Positions 1 to 6,905 of a stretch of 48,953 bases of DNA are shown here, in pieces. Numbering within the stretch: the stretch's first letter is position 1; each line of letters opens with the position of its first letter. The DNA is from an uncultured Clostridia bacterium (GTDB taxonomy: Bacteria; Bacillota; Clostridia; Christensenellales; Aristaeellaceae): NCBI GenBank assembly GCA_947596085.1, contig CANQEW010000017.1:1-48953 (forward strand), written 5' to 3'. Position numbers and translations under genes: made by a program. The notes below the pieces were generated by a model. That model had not been told where the DNA came from. It saw only the letters and a list, made by a program, of their open reading frames with translations, and did no database searches.

Positions 1-50
1 CAGGAGCGGGGGACGGCCAGGAGGAAAATATTTCCACCTCCGCCGATCTT

Positions 51-392
51 ATGACGCAGAAAACCGGGGCGTCCGCGCCGGAAAACGGGGGGACGGCGCC
101 CCAAACTGGGGGGATGGCACCCCCTGTGGGAGACCCAAATTTGGATCTTTCCGCCCTTCTGGGAGCCCTTGGCGGGGGTGGGATGGACCCCAGGATCTTG
201 TCCGTCGCCCTCCGGGTCTTTGCCGAATACAGTTCCCAGGATGACGATAAAGCGGCGCTTTTGGCCGCTTTGCGGCCCTTTTTGCGCCCGGAAAGGCAGG
301 AAAAGATAGAGAAGGCGGCCTCCATCGCCCGCCTGTCCCGTGTGGTCCGGGTGGCCCTGGCGCTTCTGCGGGAGGAGGGCGGTCATGTATAA
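51..392 (+). CDS. Hypothetical protein, possibly 5'-truncated; first gene of a two-gene unit
   Basis: The 113-residue product from the ATG at 51 has a Pro/Gly/Thr-rich N-terminus (about residues 1-30), then a helical, charged segment with DPRILSVALRVFAEYSS, LRPFLRPERQEKIEKA and an Arg/Leu-rich end. I see no catalytic motif. The frame stays open without a stop back to base 3 and the ATG at 51 has no good ribosome-binding site directly before it. The only AGGAGG lies at about 20-25, too far away, so the true start may be upstream, outside the window. The stop overlaps the next gene by 8 bases, so the pair is probably co-translated. Similar short helical proteins occur in sporulating Clostridia, but no function can be assigned. 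The gene is likely real because the downstream gene's ribosome-binding site lies inside its end. Confidence 0.6.
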   Translation: MTQKTGASAPENGGTAPQTGGMAPPVGDPNLDLSALLGALGGGGMDPRILSVALRVFAEYSSQDDDKAALLAALRPFLRPERQEKIEKAASIARLSRVVRVALALLREEGGHV

Positions 393-960
393 TCCCTATA
401 TCCCTTGTGCCCCAAGGGCTTCCGGCTTTGGTTCCCCCGGTGAGGGCCCCCATCGGGAGCCCCGGCAGCCCCAAGGCGGAGCAGGCGCACCGTCCGGCCC
501 TCACGGGACCCAAACAGGCCCCCACGGGACACAAAACGCCCCCCACGGGGCACAAAACGGGGCCCATGGCACGCGATCCGGCTCCCACGGAGCGCAAACA
601 GGCCCACTTGGGACCCAATCAGGCCCGTTTGACACGCGATCAGGCCCCCACGGAACACCATCAGGCCCTCATAGGACCCAAACAGGCCCGTTTGAAGCCC
701 AAACAGGGCCCAATGGGACCCCGGACGGCCCCCGGGCTGCGCAAAGAGAGGACCCGGGCGCCCGGGAGGGGGCCGATGGGGACAAAAAAGGGGCGGAAGC
801 GCCCCAAAAAGGGCTCTCCAGCCTGCTGAAAAGTCTCAAACTGGACGATTTGGACACCGGGGACGTGCTCCTTCTGCTCATTCTGCTCTTCCTGTTTCTG
901 GATGACCGGGAGGACAATCTGGAGCTGCTCATCACCCTGGGGCTGATGCTCTTGCTATGA
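385..960 (+). CDS. Hypothetical protein with eleven Gly-Pro heptapeptide repeats and hydrophobic C-terminus
   Basis: The product is 191 residues from the ATG at 385, which has GGAGGA at 371-376; the longer frame from 340 lacks such a site. After a short N-terminus (MYNPYIP) comes a Gly/Pro-rich stretch. Residues 38-114 are eleven consecutive 7-residue repeats of the type GPHGTQT/GPFDTRS, with Gly at repeat positions 1 and usually 4. A charged linker follows, then LKSLKLDDLDTGDVLLL and two very hydrophobic runs near the C-terminus (LLLLILLFLFL and LLITLGLMLLL) separated by DDREDNLE. This could be a membrane- or coat-associated protein with an extended repeat domain; that is inference. It shares an overlapping start with the preceding gene. 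No family is recognised. Confidence 0.65.
   Translation: MYNPYIPCAPRASGFGSPGEGPHREPRQPQGGAGAPSGPHGTQTGPHGTQNAPHGAQNGAHGTRSGSHGAQTGPLGTQSGPFDTRSGPHGTPSGPHRTQTGPFEAQTGPNGTPDGPRAAQREDPGAREGADGDKKGAEAPQKGLSSLLKSLKLDDLDTGDVLLLLILLFLFLDDREDNLELLITLGLMLLL
496..726 (+). repeat. In-gene tandem repeat, 11 units of 21 bp
   Basis: These bases encode residues 38-114 of the 385-960 protein as eleven in-frame 21-base units, each giving seven residues (consensus G-P-H-G-T-Q-T/S). Units vary at several bases, so it is an old or selected array rather than a fresh duplication, but the period is exact with no unit of a different length. Confidence 0.8.
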
Positions 961-1034
961 GGTGCAAGCCCTTGTGCCCCAAGGCTTTCCGCGTCTTCTG
1001 CATCACAGGTGGATAAGCGGGGAGCGCCGGCGGC

Positions 1035-1078
1035 GGGCGGTACCGCATGACCGAGCCGGCAGGCGAGACCATCCGCCC
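1035..1078. repeat. Dispersed intergenic hairpin repeat, copy 1
   Basis: Bases 1039-1078 match 4468-4507 at 34 of 40 positions by hand alignment. Both contain GAGCCGGCAGG followed by GAGA.CATC.GCCC. In this copy GGGCGG (1035-1040) can pair with CCGCCC near the end. The family is confined to the first 4.5 kb of the window. Confidence 0.6.
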
Positions 1079-1088
1079 TTCGGATTTT

Positions 1089-1114
1089 GTAGGGGCCGAT
1101 GTCCCCATCGGCCC
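1089..1114. repeat. Dispersed intergenic hairpin repeat, copy 2
   Basis: A GTAG lead-in is followed by a perfect inverted repeat: GGGCCGATG (1093-1101), a 4-base spacer and CATCGGCCC (1106-1114). It belongs to the same GGGCSGATG/CATCSGCCC family as the neighbouring hairpins. Confidence 0.6.
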
Positions 1115-1141
1115 GCTGCACCATGCCGAAGGTCAAGGGCC

Positions 1142-1167
1142 GGGCGGATGAGACCATCCGCCCCTAC
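1142..1167. repeat. Dispersed intergenic hairpin repeat, copy 3
   Basis: GGGCGGATG (1142-1150), a 4-base loop AGAC and CATCCGCCC (1155-1163) form a perfect 9-bp stem, followed by CTAC. The CTAC end mirrors the GTAG lead-in of copy 2. Confidence 0.6.
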
Positions 1168-1288
1168 GGCTCCCTTCCCGAACCCGGAACGGCCTTGCAG
1201 GGGCCGGTGGTGCCGGCCTGCTTCTCTTTTGCCCTGGAAGCCCTGTCAATACTGGGATCCCGGGGCTTTTCCCCTGTGTTCCGCCGGG

Positions 1289-2038
1289 TCATTCCCCACC
1301 CACGGCGTGGAGCACCGTGCCGTCGGGAAGGGCGAAGGAGGCGCTGGCGGGGACCGGGAACTCGGGGGCGGCGGCGGTCATGGAGTAGACCACGTCCTCC
1401 CCCACCACGGTCTCGGCGGCCACCAGCAGGCCGTTGTCGGCGCTGACCCAGTACCGCTCGGTCTGGCCCAGCTCGGGCACCGAGACCTCTGCAAACACGC
1501 AGTCGAAGTCGTTTTTGGTCTCATAGCCCGCGGCGGTGATGCTCCGCTTGTCCAGGGCCAGGACGTCCTCGTAGGTGGGGATGTGCTGGCCCTCCACATC
1601 GGCGGAACCCTCCCGGGCGCTCCAGGAGACGGCCTGGCTGTCCCCGTCGTACCAGCGCCAGACGGTGTCCTCCCCCACGATAGTGTGGGCAGTGGGCCGC
1701 TGGGGAATGGTCAGGTCGGTGCGGGTCCAGTCCCCGTCCACCCACACCCGGGCGGTGAGCTCGGCGCCCTCCATGGTGACGGTGACGGTGCGGGAATAGC
1801 TCTCCAGGCGGCTCAGGGCGGCGATGACGCTCTGGACGGTGTTGGGAGCCACCTCCACCCGGGTCACGCCGCTCTGGGCGTCCTCGCCGTCTCCGGGGGT
1901 CTCACTGGGGGCGGGGGTGGGCAGAGTGATGGTGGCGGTGGGGTTGGCGAACAGGGGCAGACCGAAGCTGGCAAAGACGGCGGCCACCACCACGGCGGCG
2001 ATGAGGACCACCAGAAGGGTGCGGTTATTGCGTTCCAC
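1289..2038 (-). CDS. Membrane-anchored protein of unknown function
   Basis: The 249-residue product starts MERNNRTLLVVLIAAVVV, giving one N-terminal membrane segment (about residues 7-30). A Thr/Pro-rich linker (about 35-50) follows, then an extracytoplasmic domain rich in beta-type segments. The domain contains VEVAPNTVQSVIAALSRLESY and later WVDGDWTRTD and WYDGDSQ, a layout reminiscent of LolA/RseB-like outer-surface domains, but the resemblance is weak. There is no lipobox cysteine. It lies 68 bases downstream of the 2-epimerase gene on the same strand and may be the last gene of that cell-wall polysaccharide unit. Function unknown. Confidence 0.6.
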   Translation of the reverse strand: MERNNRTLLVVLIAAVVVAAVFASFGLPLFANPTATITLPTPAPSETPGDGEDAQSGVTRVEVAPNTVQSVIAALSRLESYSRTVTVTMEGAELTARVWVDGDWTRTDLTIPQRPTAHTIVGEDTVWRWYDGDSQAVSWSAREGSADVEGQHIPTYEDVLALDKRSITAAGYETKNDFDCVFAEVSVPELGQTERYWVSADNGLLVAAETVVGEDVVYSMTAAAPEFPVPASASFALPDGTVLHAVGGE

Positions 2039-2106
2039 AGGCGGTCCCTCCTCCCGGACAATGGATGGTGATGAAATGGGGCGCGGGGCGCGCCCCGGGC
2101 GGGCTC

Positions 2107-3261
2107 TTAAGCGCCGAAGGGGGCCGGCGGGGTCTTCCGCTGGCCGAAGGTGTATTCGATGGCGTCGGCGATGCGGCGGCAGGCGCAGCCGTCTCCGTAG
2201 GGGTTGGCGGCGTGGGCCATGGCGTCGTAGGCGGCGGGGTCGGTGAGGAGCTCCCGGGCCAGGGCCACGATGTGGTCATACTCCACCCCCGCCAGCTTCA
2301 CGGTGCCGGCCCGGACCGCCTCGGGCCGCTCGGTCTCCTTCCGCAGGACAAGCACCGGCTTGCCCAGGGCAGGGGCCTCCTCCTGGAGCCCTCCCGAGTC
2401 GGTCATCACCATAAAGCACCGGGCCATGAGGTTGTGCATCTCCTCCACGTCCACGGGGGGGATGAGGTGGACGTTGGCGAGCCCGTCCAGGTGGCGGTGG
2501 GCCACCTCCTGGACCACCGGAGAGAGATGGACGGGATAGACCAGCTCCACCTCAGGGTAGGTCTCGGCGATGTGCCGCAGCGCCGCCATGATGTGTTCCA
2601 TGCTCTCGCCGTAGTTCTCCCGCCGGTGGCAGGTGACGGCGATGACCTTCTTCCCCCGGTAGTCCAGCTCATTCAGGACCTCCGTGGAAAAGCGGAAGCC
2701 AGGGCGGACGGTGGTGGCCATGGCGTCGATGACCGTGTTGCCGGTGAGGAAGACCCCCTTCTCGATGCCCTCCCGCCGGAGGTTTTCCCGGTTGGCAGGC
2801 GTGGGGCAGAAGTGGAGGTCGGCCAGGTCCCCCACCAAGGTGCGGTTCATCTCCTCGGGGAAGGGGGAGTATTTGTCATAGGTGCGAAGGCCCGCCTCCA
2901 CGTGGCCCACCCTGATCTGGCCGTAGTAGGCCGCCAGGGCGGCGGAGAAGGCGGTGGAGGTGTCTCCGTGGACCAGGACCAGGTCGGGCCGGGCGCGCTG
3001 AAAGACCCCCTCCAGCCCCAGCAGGCACTTGGTGGTGATGGTGGAGAGGGTCTGACGGGGCTCCATGATGTTCAGGTCGAAGTCGGGCGTTAACCCGAAG
3101 ATGTGCAGGACGCTGTCCAGCATCTCCCGGTGCTGGGCGGTGACGCAGCACAGGCTCTCGATGCCCGCCCGGCGGGAGAGCTCCTGCACCAGGGGGGCCA
3201 TTTTGATGGCCTCGGGCCGGGTGCCGAAGATGGACATGACCTTGATCTTGTCTGCCTTCAC
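2107..3261 (-). CDS. wecB: UDP-N-acetylglucosamine 2-epimerase (non-hydrolysing)
   Basis: The enzyme interconverts UDP-GlcNAc and UDP-ManNAc in the cytoplasm, feeding teichoic-acid or capsule linkage-unit synthesis. The 384-residue length is normal for the family. Hallmarks visible are GTRPEAIKMAP (13-23), HGDTSTA (98-104), GHVEAGLRT (119-127), FPEEMNR (134-140), CHRREN (211-216) and TDSGGLQEEAP (287-297) followed by RKETERPEA. The start codon overlaps the stop of the upstream TagO/WecA-type transferase by four bases (ATGA), so the two are translationally coupled and act in consecutive steps. Proline is mostly CCC and arginine mostly CGG, unlike genes beyond 4.5 kb. Confidence 0.95.
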   Translation of the reverse strand: MKADKIKVMSIFGTRPEAIKMAPLVQELSRRAGIESLCCVTAQHREMLDSVLHIFGLTPDFDLNIMEPRQTLSTITTKCLLGLEGVFQRARPDLVLVHGDTSTAFSAALAAYYGQIRVGHVEAGLRTYDKYSPFPEEMNRTLVGDLADLHFCPTPANRENLRREGIEKGVFLTGNTVIDAMATTVRPGFRFSTEVLNELDYRGKKVIAVTCHRRENYGESMEHIMAALRHIAETYPEVELVYPVHLSPVVQEVAHRHLDGLANVHLIPPVDVEEMHNLMARCFMVMTDSGGLQEEAPALGKPVLVLRKETERPEAVRAGTVKLAGVEYDHIVALARELLTDPAAYDAMAHAANPYGDGCACRRIADAIEYTFGQRKTPPAPFGA

Positions 3262-4355
3262 GGCTTGTCCTCCTCCCCGCTCTGGTCCTTCCGGTGGTTG
3301 TTGGCGTTGAAGATGTTCAGGGCCACCGCCCCCGCCGCGCAGAAGGCGAAGAGCAGCAGCATGGCCTTCACCGCCCCGGAGGTGGTGAGGACCACGGCAC
3401 TGAGGCCCAGGATGGCGGTGATGACGTAGAGCACTGCCACCGCCTGCTTCTGGGAGAAGCCCATGTCGATGAGCCGGTGGTGGACGTGGCTGCGGTCGGC
3501 GTGCATGGGGCTCTGGCCGTGGGCGATGCGGCGGATGAAGGCAAAGCAGGTGTCGAAGATGGGCAGGCCGAAGAGGAGGAAGGGCACCACGAAGGAGATG
3601 AGGGTGTACATCTTGAACAGGCCCTGGATGGAGATGCAGGCCAGGACGAAGCCCAGGAAGGTGGCGCCGGTGTCCCCCATGAAGACCTTGGCCGGGTTCA
3701 TGTTATAGGGCAGGAAGCCCAGGCAGCCCCCCGCCAGGGCGGCCACCAGGATGGCCACCTGGGGCTCCCTCATGAGCAGGGCGATGACCAGGAGGGTGAG
3801 GGAGCTGATGGAGCTCACGCCGCAGGCCAGGCCGTCCAGACCGTCGATGAGGTTGACGGCGTTGGTCATGCCCACGATCCACACCACGGTCACCGGGACC
3901 GAGAGCCAGCCCAAGACCCAGTAGGGGTTGGGAGAGAAGATGTTGGGGTTGCTGAGGGCCTCGATGGCCAGGCTGTCGGTCCCCACTGTGACGATGAGAG
4001 CGGCCAGGATCTGCACCAGAAGCTTGAACTTGGCGGAGAGGTCGTAGATATCGTCAAAGATGCCCAGCACCACGATGACCACCGACCCCAGGAGTACCCG
4101 GCTCATCTGGCCGTTCAGGGGGGTGAGGAAGATCAGCGTGGACAGGAGAAAGCCCAGGAAGATGGCCAGCCCCCCCATCCGGGGGACGCTGTCGGTGTGC
4201 ATCCGGCGGCCGGGGTCGGCCTCCTTGTTGGGGTCGTCCACCGCCCCCACCTTCACCGCCAGGTTGCGCACCACAGGGGTGAGGATCAGGGCGATGAGGA
4301 AGGCCACCCCCAGGGCCGCGGCCACCCGGCCGATGAGTTCCAGTGAAATTGGCAT
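3258..4355 (-). CDS. tagO: Undecaprenyl-phosphate N-acetylhexosamine-1-phosphate transferase (TagO/WecA/MraY family)
   Basis: This polytopic membrane enzyme transfers a sugar-1-phosphate, probably GlcNAc-1-P, from UDP-sugar to undecaprenyl phosphate, the first step of teichoic-acid or related polymer synthesis. The 365-residue sequence has about ten hydrophobic segments. Family motifs are DDP (40-42), DD at 101-102, NAVNLIDGLDGL (165-176), GDTG (227-230) and the His-rich HADRSHVHHRL (285-295) that marks the WecA/TagO branch rather than MraY itself. It is first in the minus-strand unit with the epimerase, whose start it overlaps by four bases. Substrate choice between GlcNAc and another HexNAc is inferred from the adjacent epimerase. 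Confidence 0.9.
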   Translation of the reverse strand: MPISLELIGRVAAALGVAFLIALILTPVVRNLAVKVGAVDDPNKEADPGRRMHTDSVPRMGGLAIFLGFLLSTLIFLTPLNGQMSRVLLGSVVIVVLGIFDDIYDLSAKFKLLVQILAALIVTVGTDSLAIEALSNPNIFSPNPYWVLGWLSVPVTVVWIVGMTNAVNLIDGLDGLACGVSSISSLTLLVIALLMREPQVAILVAALAGGCLGFLPYNMNPAKVFMGDTGATFLGFVLACISIQGLFKMYTLISFVVPFLLFGLPIFDTCFAFIRRIAHGQSPMHADRSHVHHRLIDMGFSQKQAVAVLYVITAILGLSAVVLTTSGAVKAMLLLFAFCAAGAVALNIFNANNHRKDQSGEEDKP

Positions 4356-4443
4356 GAGCCTTGGTCTCCTTTGATTTCTGTCTGTGCCGGCGCCGCAGGG
4401 GCGGGGCCATAAGGCGGCGCCCGCCGGCAGCGGCGAGCGGAAC

Positions 4444-4512
4444 GGGCCGATGGCGCCAGTGGCGCCCGGTACTGCACGATCGAGCCGGCAGGTGAGATCA
4501 TCGGCCCCTACG
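4444..4512. repeat. Dispersed intergenic hairpin repeat, copy 4, at the compositional boundary
   Basis: GGGCCGATG (4444-4452) pairs with CATCGGCCC (4499-4507), followed by CTAC. Inside is a smaller GGCGCC-AGT-GGCGCC hairpin (4452-4466). Bases 4468-4507 match 1039-1078 at 34 of 40 positions. This is the last element with the codon style and repeats of the first part of the window; trpS ends 32 bases further on. Confidence 0.65.
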
Positions 4513-4543
4513 ATTAGACGGCGGGGCGGGGGAAAGGTTCCCC

Positions 4544-5551
4544 TTATTTGGCAAGCAGGCCCACCTTTTTGTAGACCTTGCGCAGGGTCTTCCCGGCGAT
4601 ATAGCTTGCCTTTTCGGCCCCGGCGCGGTAGACGCTCTCCAGGTAGGCTTTGTCAGCCAAAAGCCGCTCGGTCTCCTCCCGGATGGGGCGCAGCTTCTCC
4701 ACCACGGCCTCGCCCACGGCGGCCTTGAAGGCGCCGTAGCCCTGGCCGTCGAACTCCCGCTCGATCTCGGCGTAGGTCTTGCCGGCGGCCGAGCCGTAGA
4801 TCTGCATGAGGTTGGCCACGCCGGGCTTGTGCTCCGGGTCGTAGCGGACGCACCGCTCGGTGTCCGAGTCGGTGATGGCCCGCTTGAACTTGCGCAGGAT
4901 GTCCTCGGGCCTGTCCAGCAGGAACACGCACCCCTCAGGGGAGGATTTGCTCATCTTGCTCTCCGGGGCGTTCAGGCTCATGATCCGGGCGCCCACCTTG
5001 GCGATGTAGGGCTCGGGGACCTTGAACACGTCGCCGTAGACGCCGTTGAAGCGATTGGCGATGTCCCGGCACAGCTCCAAATGCTGGCGCTGATCCTCGC
5101 CGATGGGCACCAGATCGGTCTGGTAGAGCAGGATGTCCGCCGCCATCAGCACCGGGTAGGTGAACAGGCCGGCGTTGATGTTGTCGGCGTGCTTGGCGGC
5201 CTTGTCCTTGAACTGCGTCATGCGCTGCAGTTCGCCCATGTAGGTGAAGCAGTTCAATATCCACGCCAGTTCCGCGTGCTGGGGCACCTGGCTCTGGAAG
5301 TAGATGATGTTCTTGCGCGGGTCGAGGCCGCTGGCCAGGAAGATGCTCATCGTGCGCAGGCAGGCCTTGCGGAGCTCGGCGGGGTTCTGGCGCACAGTCA
5401 TGGCGTGCATGTCCACGATGGAGTACAGGCAGTCGTACTCGTCCTGCAACAGATTGAAATTTCGCAGCGCGCCGATGTAGTTGCCCAGCGTCAGGTTGCC
5501 CGTGGGCTGAATGCCGGAAAAGATGCGCTTTTTTTGAACCTGCTGTTCCAT
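4544..5551 (-). CDS. trpS: Tryptophan--tRNA ligase
   Basis: Cytoplasmic class I aminoacyl-tRNA synthetase charging tRNA-Trp. The 335-residue length is typical of the bacterial enzyme. The HIGH-equivalent is in TGNLTLGNYIG (17-27) and the second signature is KMSKS (199-203); TDLVPIGEDQRQHLEL (145-160) is a family-typical stretch. The reading frame is complete, so if the compositional break at about 4.5 kb is a junction it did not cut this gene. A strong sigma-A promoter lies about 45-70 bases upstream. No T-box leader is present in the short 5' region. Confidence 0.96.
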   Translation of the reverse strand: MEQQVQKKRIFSGIQPTGNLTLGNYIGALRNFNLLQDEYDCLYSIVDMHAMTVRQNPAELRKACLRTMSIFLASGLDPRKNIIYFQSQVPQHAELAWILNCFTYMGELQRMTQFKDKAAKHADNINAGLFTYPVLMAADILLYQTDLVPIGEDQRQHLELCRDIANRFNGVYGDVFKVPEPYIAKVGARIMSLNAPESKMSKSSPEGCVFLLDRPEDILRKFKRAITDSDTERCVRYDPEHKPGVANLMQIYGSAAGKTYAEIEREFDGQGYGAFKAAVGEAVVEKLRPIREETERLLADKAYLESVYRAGAEKASYIAGKTLRKVYKKVGLLAK

Positions 5552-5594
5552 AATATCTCAACCTCCGCGTTCCAGAGTCAGAATTTTCCACAAC

Positions 5595-5623
5595 ATTATA
5601 CCACCGACGGGAAAGTTCGTCAA
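5595..5623 (-). promoter_or_regulatory. Sigma-A promoter of trpS
   Basis: On the minus strand TTGACG (5623-5618) is followed by a 17-base spacer and a perfect TATAAT (5600-5595). The resulting leader to the trpS start at 5551 is about 35-40 bases. Confidence 0.8.
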
Positions 5624-5753
5624 CCAACGCCGCCCTTGCGCGGCGGGCGGGATGTATGATAAAATATGGATGAGCGGCATACCCCCTCGCGCGGCGGAAT
5701 AGATTGATTCCAAAGAGATTGAAAGCTCTAGCAAGTCGCGAGGAGGGTTCCAG

Positions 5754-6857
5754 ATGAAGATTACCGGAAGCCAGAAGAAGCTGTATCTGTTGGCGCTGGC
5801 GCTGTTGATGGTCGCGGTGGCGCTGGTGTGCGCCTGGACGCTGTGGGGAGGCTGGGAGGCCGGGTCGTCCGCGCTGGTCACGTCCTCCCCGGAGGCGGCG
5901 CCCACGATCGTGCCCACGGCCTGCCCCGGCGGCGAAGAATCCGCCGCGCAGCCGCAGGCGGAGCCGTCCGGCCAGACCATGTCCACGGTGGTGTACTATC
6001 AGGACAACTACGGCTACCTGGTGCCGGTGATGCGCAGCGTGGCGTATCAGGACGGCATCGCCAAGGCGACGCTGCGGATGATGGTGCAGTCGCCGGAGAA
6101 CGACATGAACGCGGCCCGGCTGGGCCTGCGCACGGTGCTGCCCGAGGGAACGACCTTCGACCTGGACATCCACGACGGCCTCGCGCGCATTGATTTGAGC
6201 GAGCAGGCGCTCAACCTGGCCGACGCGGCCGCCGAGAGCAATATGGTGACGGCCATCGTGCAGGCGCTGACCGAGTTTGACAGCGTGGAGCGGGTGGAGT
6301 TTTTGATCGGCGGCCAGAAGCGGGACGCGCTGCCCCACGGCACGGACATCTCCAAGACCTTCACCCGGGGCGAGATCAATCTGGAGACGGCCGCATCGGC
6401 GGCGGACGGCCTCGAACCGGTGATGCTCTACTTCCCCTGCGAGAGCGGGAGCGTCGTGGTGCCGGTCACGCGCATGGTGTACTCCGACGCGGACGTGAAC
6501 ACGGCGGTGCTGGAGCTGGCGAAGGGCCCGAGCGCCCAGAGCGCGCTGGAGGCGGCGCTGCCGGCGGGCTGCGGCCTGATCGACGTGAAGGTGGAAAACG
6601 GCGTGGCGAAGGTCAACTTCACCGGCGAGTTTGCCCAGCTCGTGCAGAACAGCGACGGCGGGCGGCTGGCGCTCAAGGCGCTGGTGCTCACCTGCACCCA
6701 GTTTGACGGCGTGGACAGCGTGGAGATTTTGGTGGAGGGCCAGCCCTACGACCCCGGCGAGGGCACGCTGGCGGTGCCGAGCTTCGCCAACGTCGCCAGC
6801 GACATCGAAAACAGCTACATTCAGACGCAGGCGAGCATGATCTTCGACTACGAATGA
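5754..6857 (+). CDS. GerMN-domain (sporulation/germination type) membrane-anchored protein
   Basis: The 367-residue product has one N-terminal membrane segment (about residues 10-30), a low-complexity Pro/Ala/Ser linker to about 75, and two GerMN-like domains (about 78-190 and 222-332). The second repeats the pattern of the first: VLELAKGPS...ALPAGCGLIDVKVENGVAKVNFTGEF parallels TLRMMVQSP...TVLPEGTTFDLDIHDGLARIDLSEQ. GerMN domains are ring-forming-type modules in GerM of spore formers and in some lipoproteins; the protein probably faces the outside of the membrane. AGGAGGG (5741-5747) fixes the start. A spore role is inference from family. It lies 49 bases before the rph-rdgB fusion and may be co-transcribed. 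Confidence 0.8.
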   Translation: MKITGSQKKLYLLALALLMVAVALVCAWTLWGGWEAGSSALVTSSPEAAPTIVPTACPGGEESAAQPQAEPSGQTMSTVVYYQDNYGYLVPVMRSVAYQDGIAKATLRMMVQSPENDMNAARLGLRTVLPEGTTFDLDIHDGLARIDLSEQALNLADAAAESNMVTAIVQALTEFDSVERVEFLIGGQKRDALPHGTDISKTFTRGEINLETAASAADGLEPVMLYFPCESGSVVVPVTRMVYSDADVNTAVLELAKGPSAQSALEAALPAGCGLIDVKVENGVAKVNFTGEFAQLVQNSDGGRLALKALVLTCTQFDGVDSVEILVEGQPYDPGEGTLAVPSFANVASDIENSYIQTQASMIFDYE

Positions 6858-6905
6858 CGGCTTCGCTGCGGCGGCAGGCAATCAGGAAAGGCAGGTTTAC
6901 GCGAG

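Larger units (their letters stand above)
961..1288. other. 328-base intergenic region carrying hairpin repeats, no gene
   Basis: No credible coding sequence was found between the heptad-repeat gene and the convergent gene ending at 1289. The centre (about 1035-1167) holds three GC-rich hairpins of one family, listed separately. The remainder (about 1168-1288) shows no recognisable feature. Confidence 0.6.

Noticed and set aside
5595-5753. A sporulation-sigma promoter for the GerMN gene
   Set aside because: TTGCGC and ATAAAAT-like pieces exist, but spacing does not fit a known consensus, so no promoter is annotated.
4935-6881. A 648-codon minus-strand frame running across trpS and the GerMN gene
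   Set aside because: It crosses two real genes and their promoters, with low-complexity Arg/His/Gln composition; it is a shadow frame.
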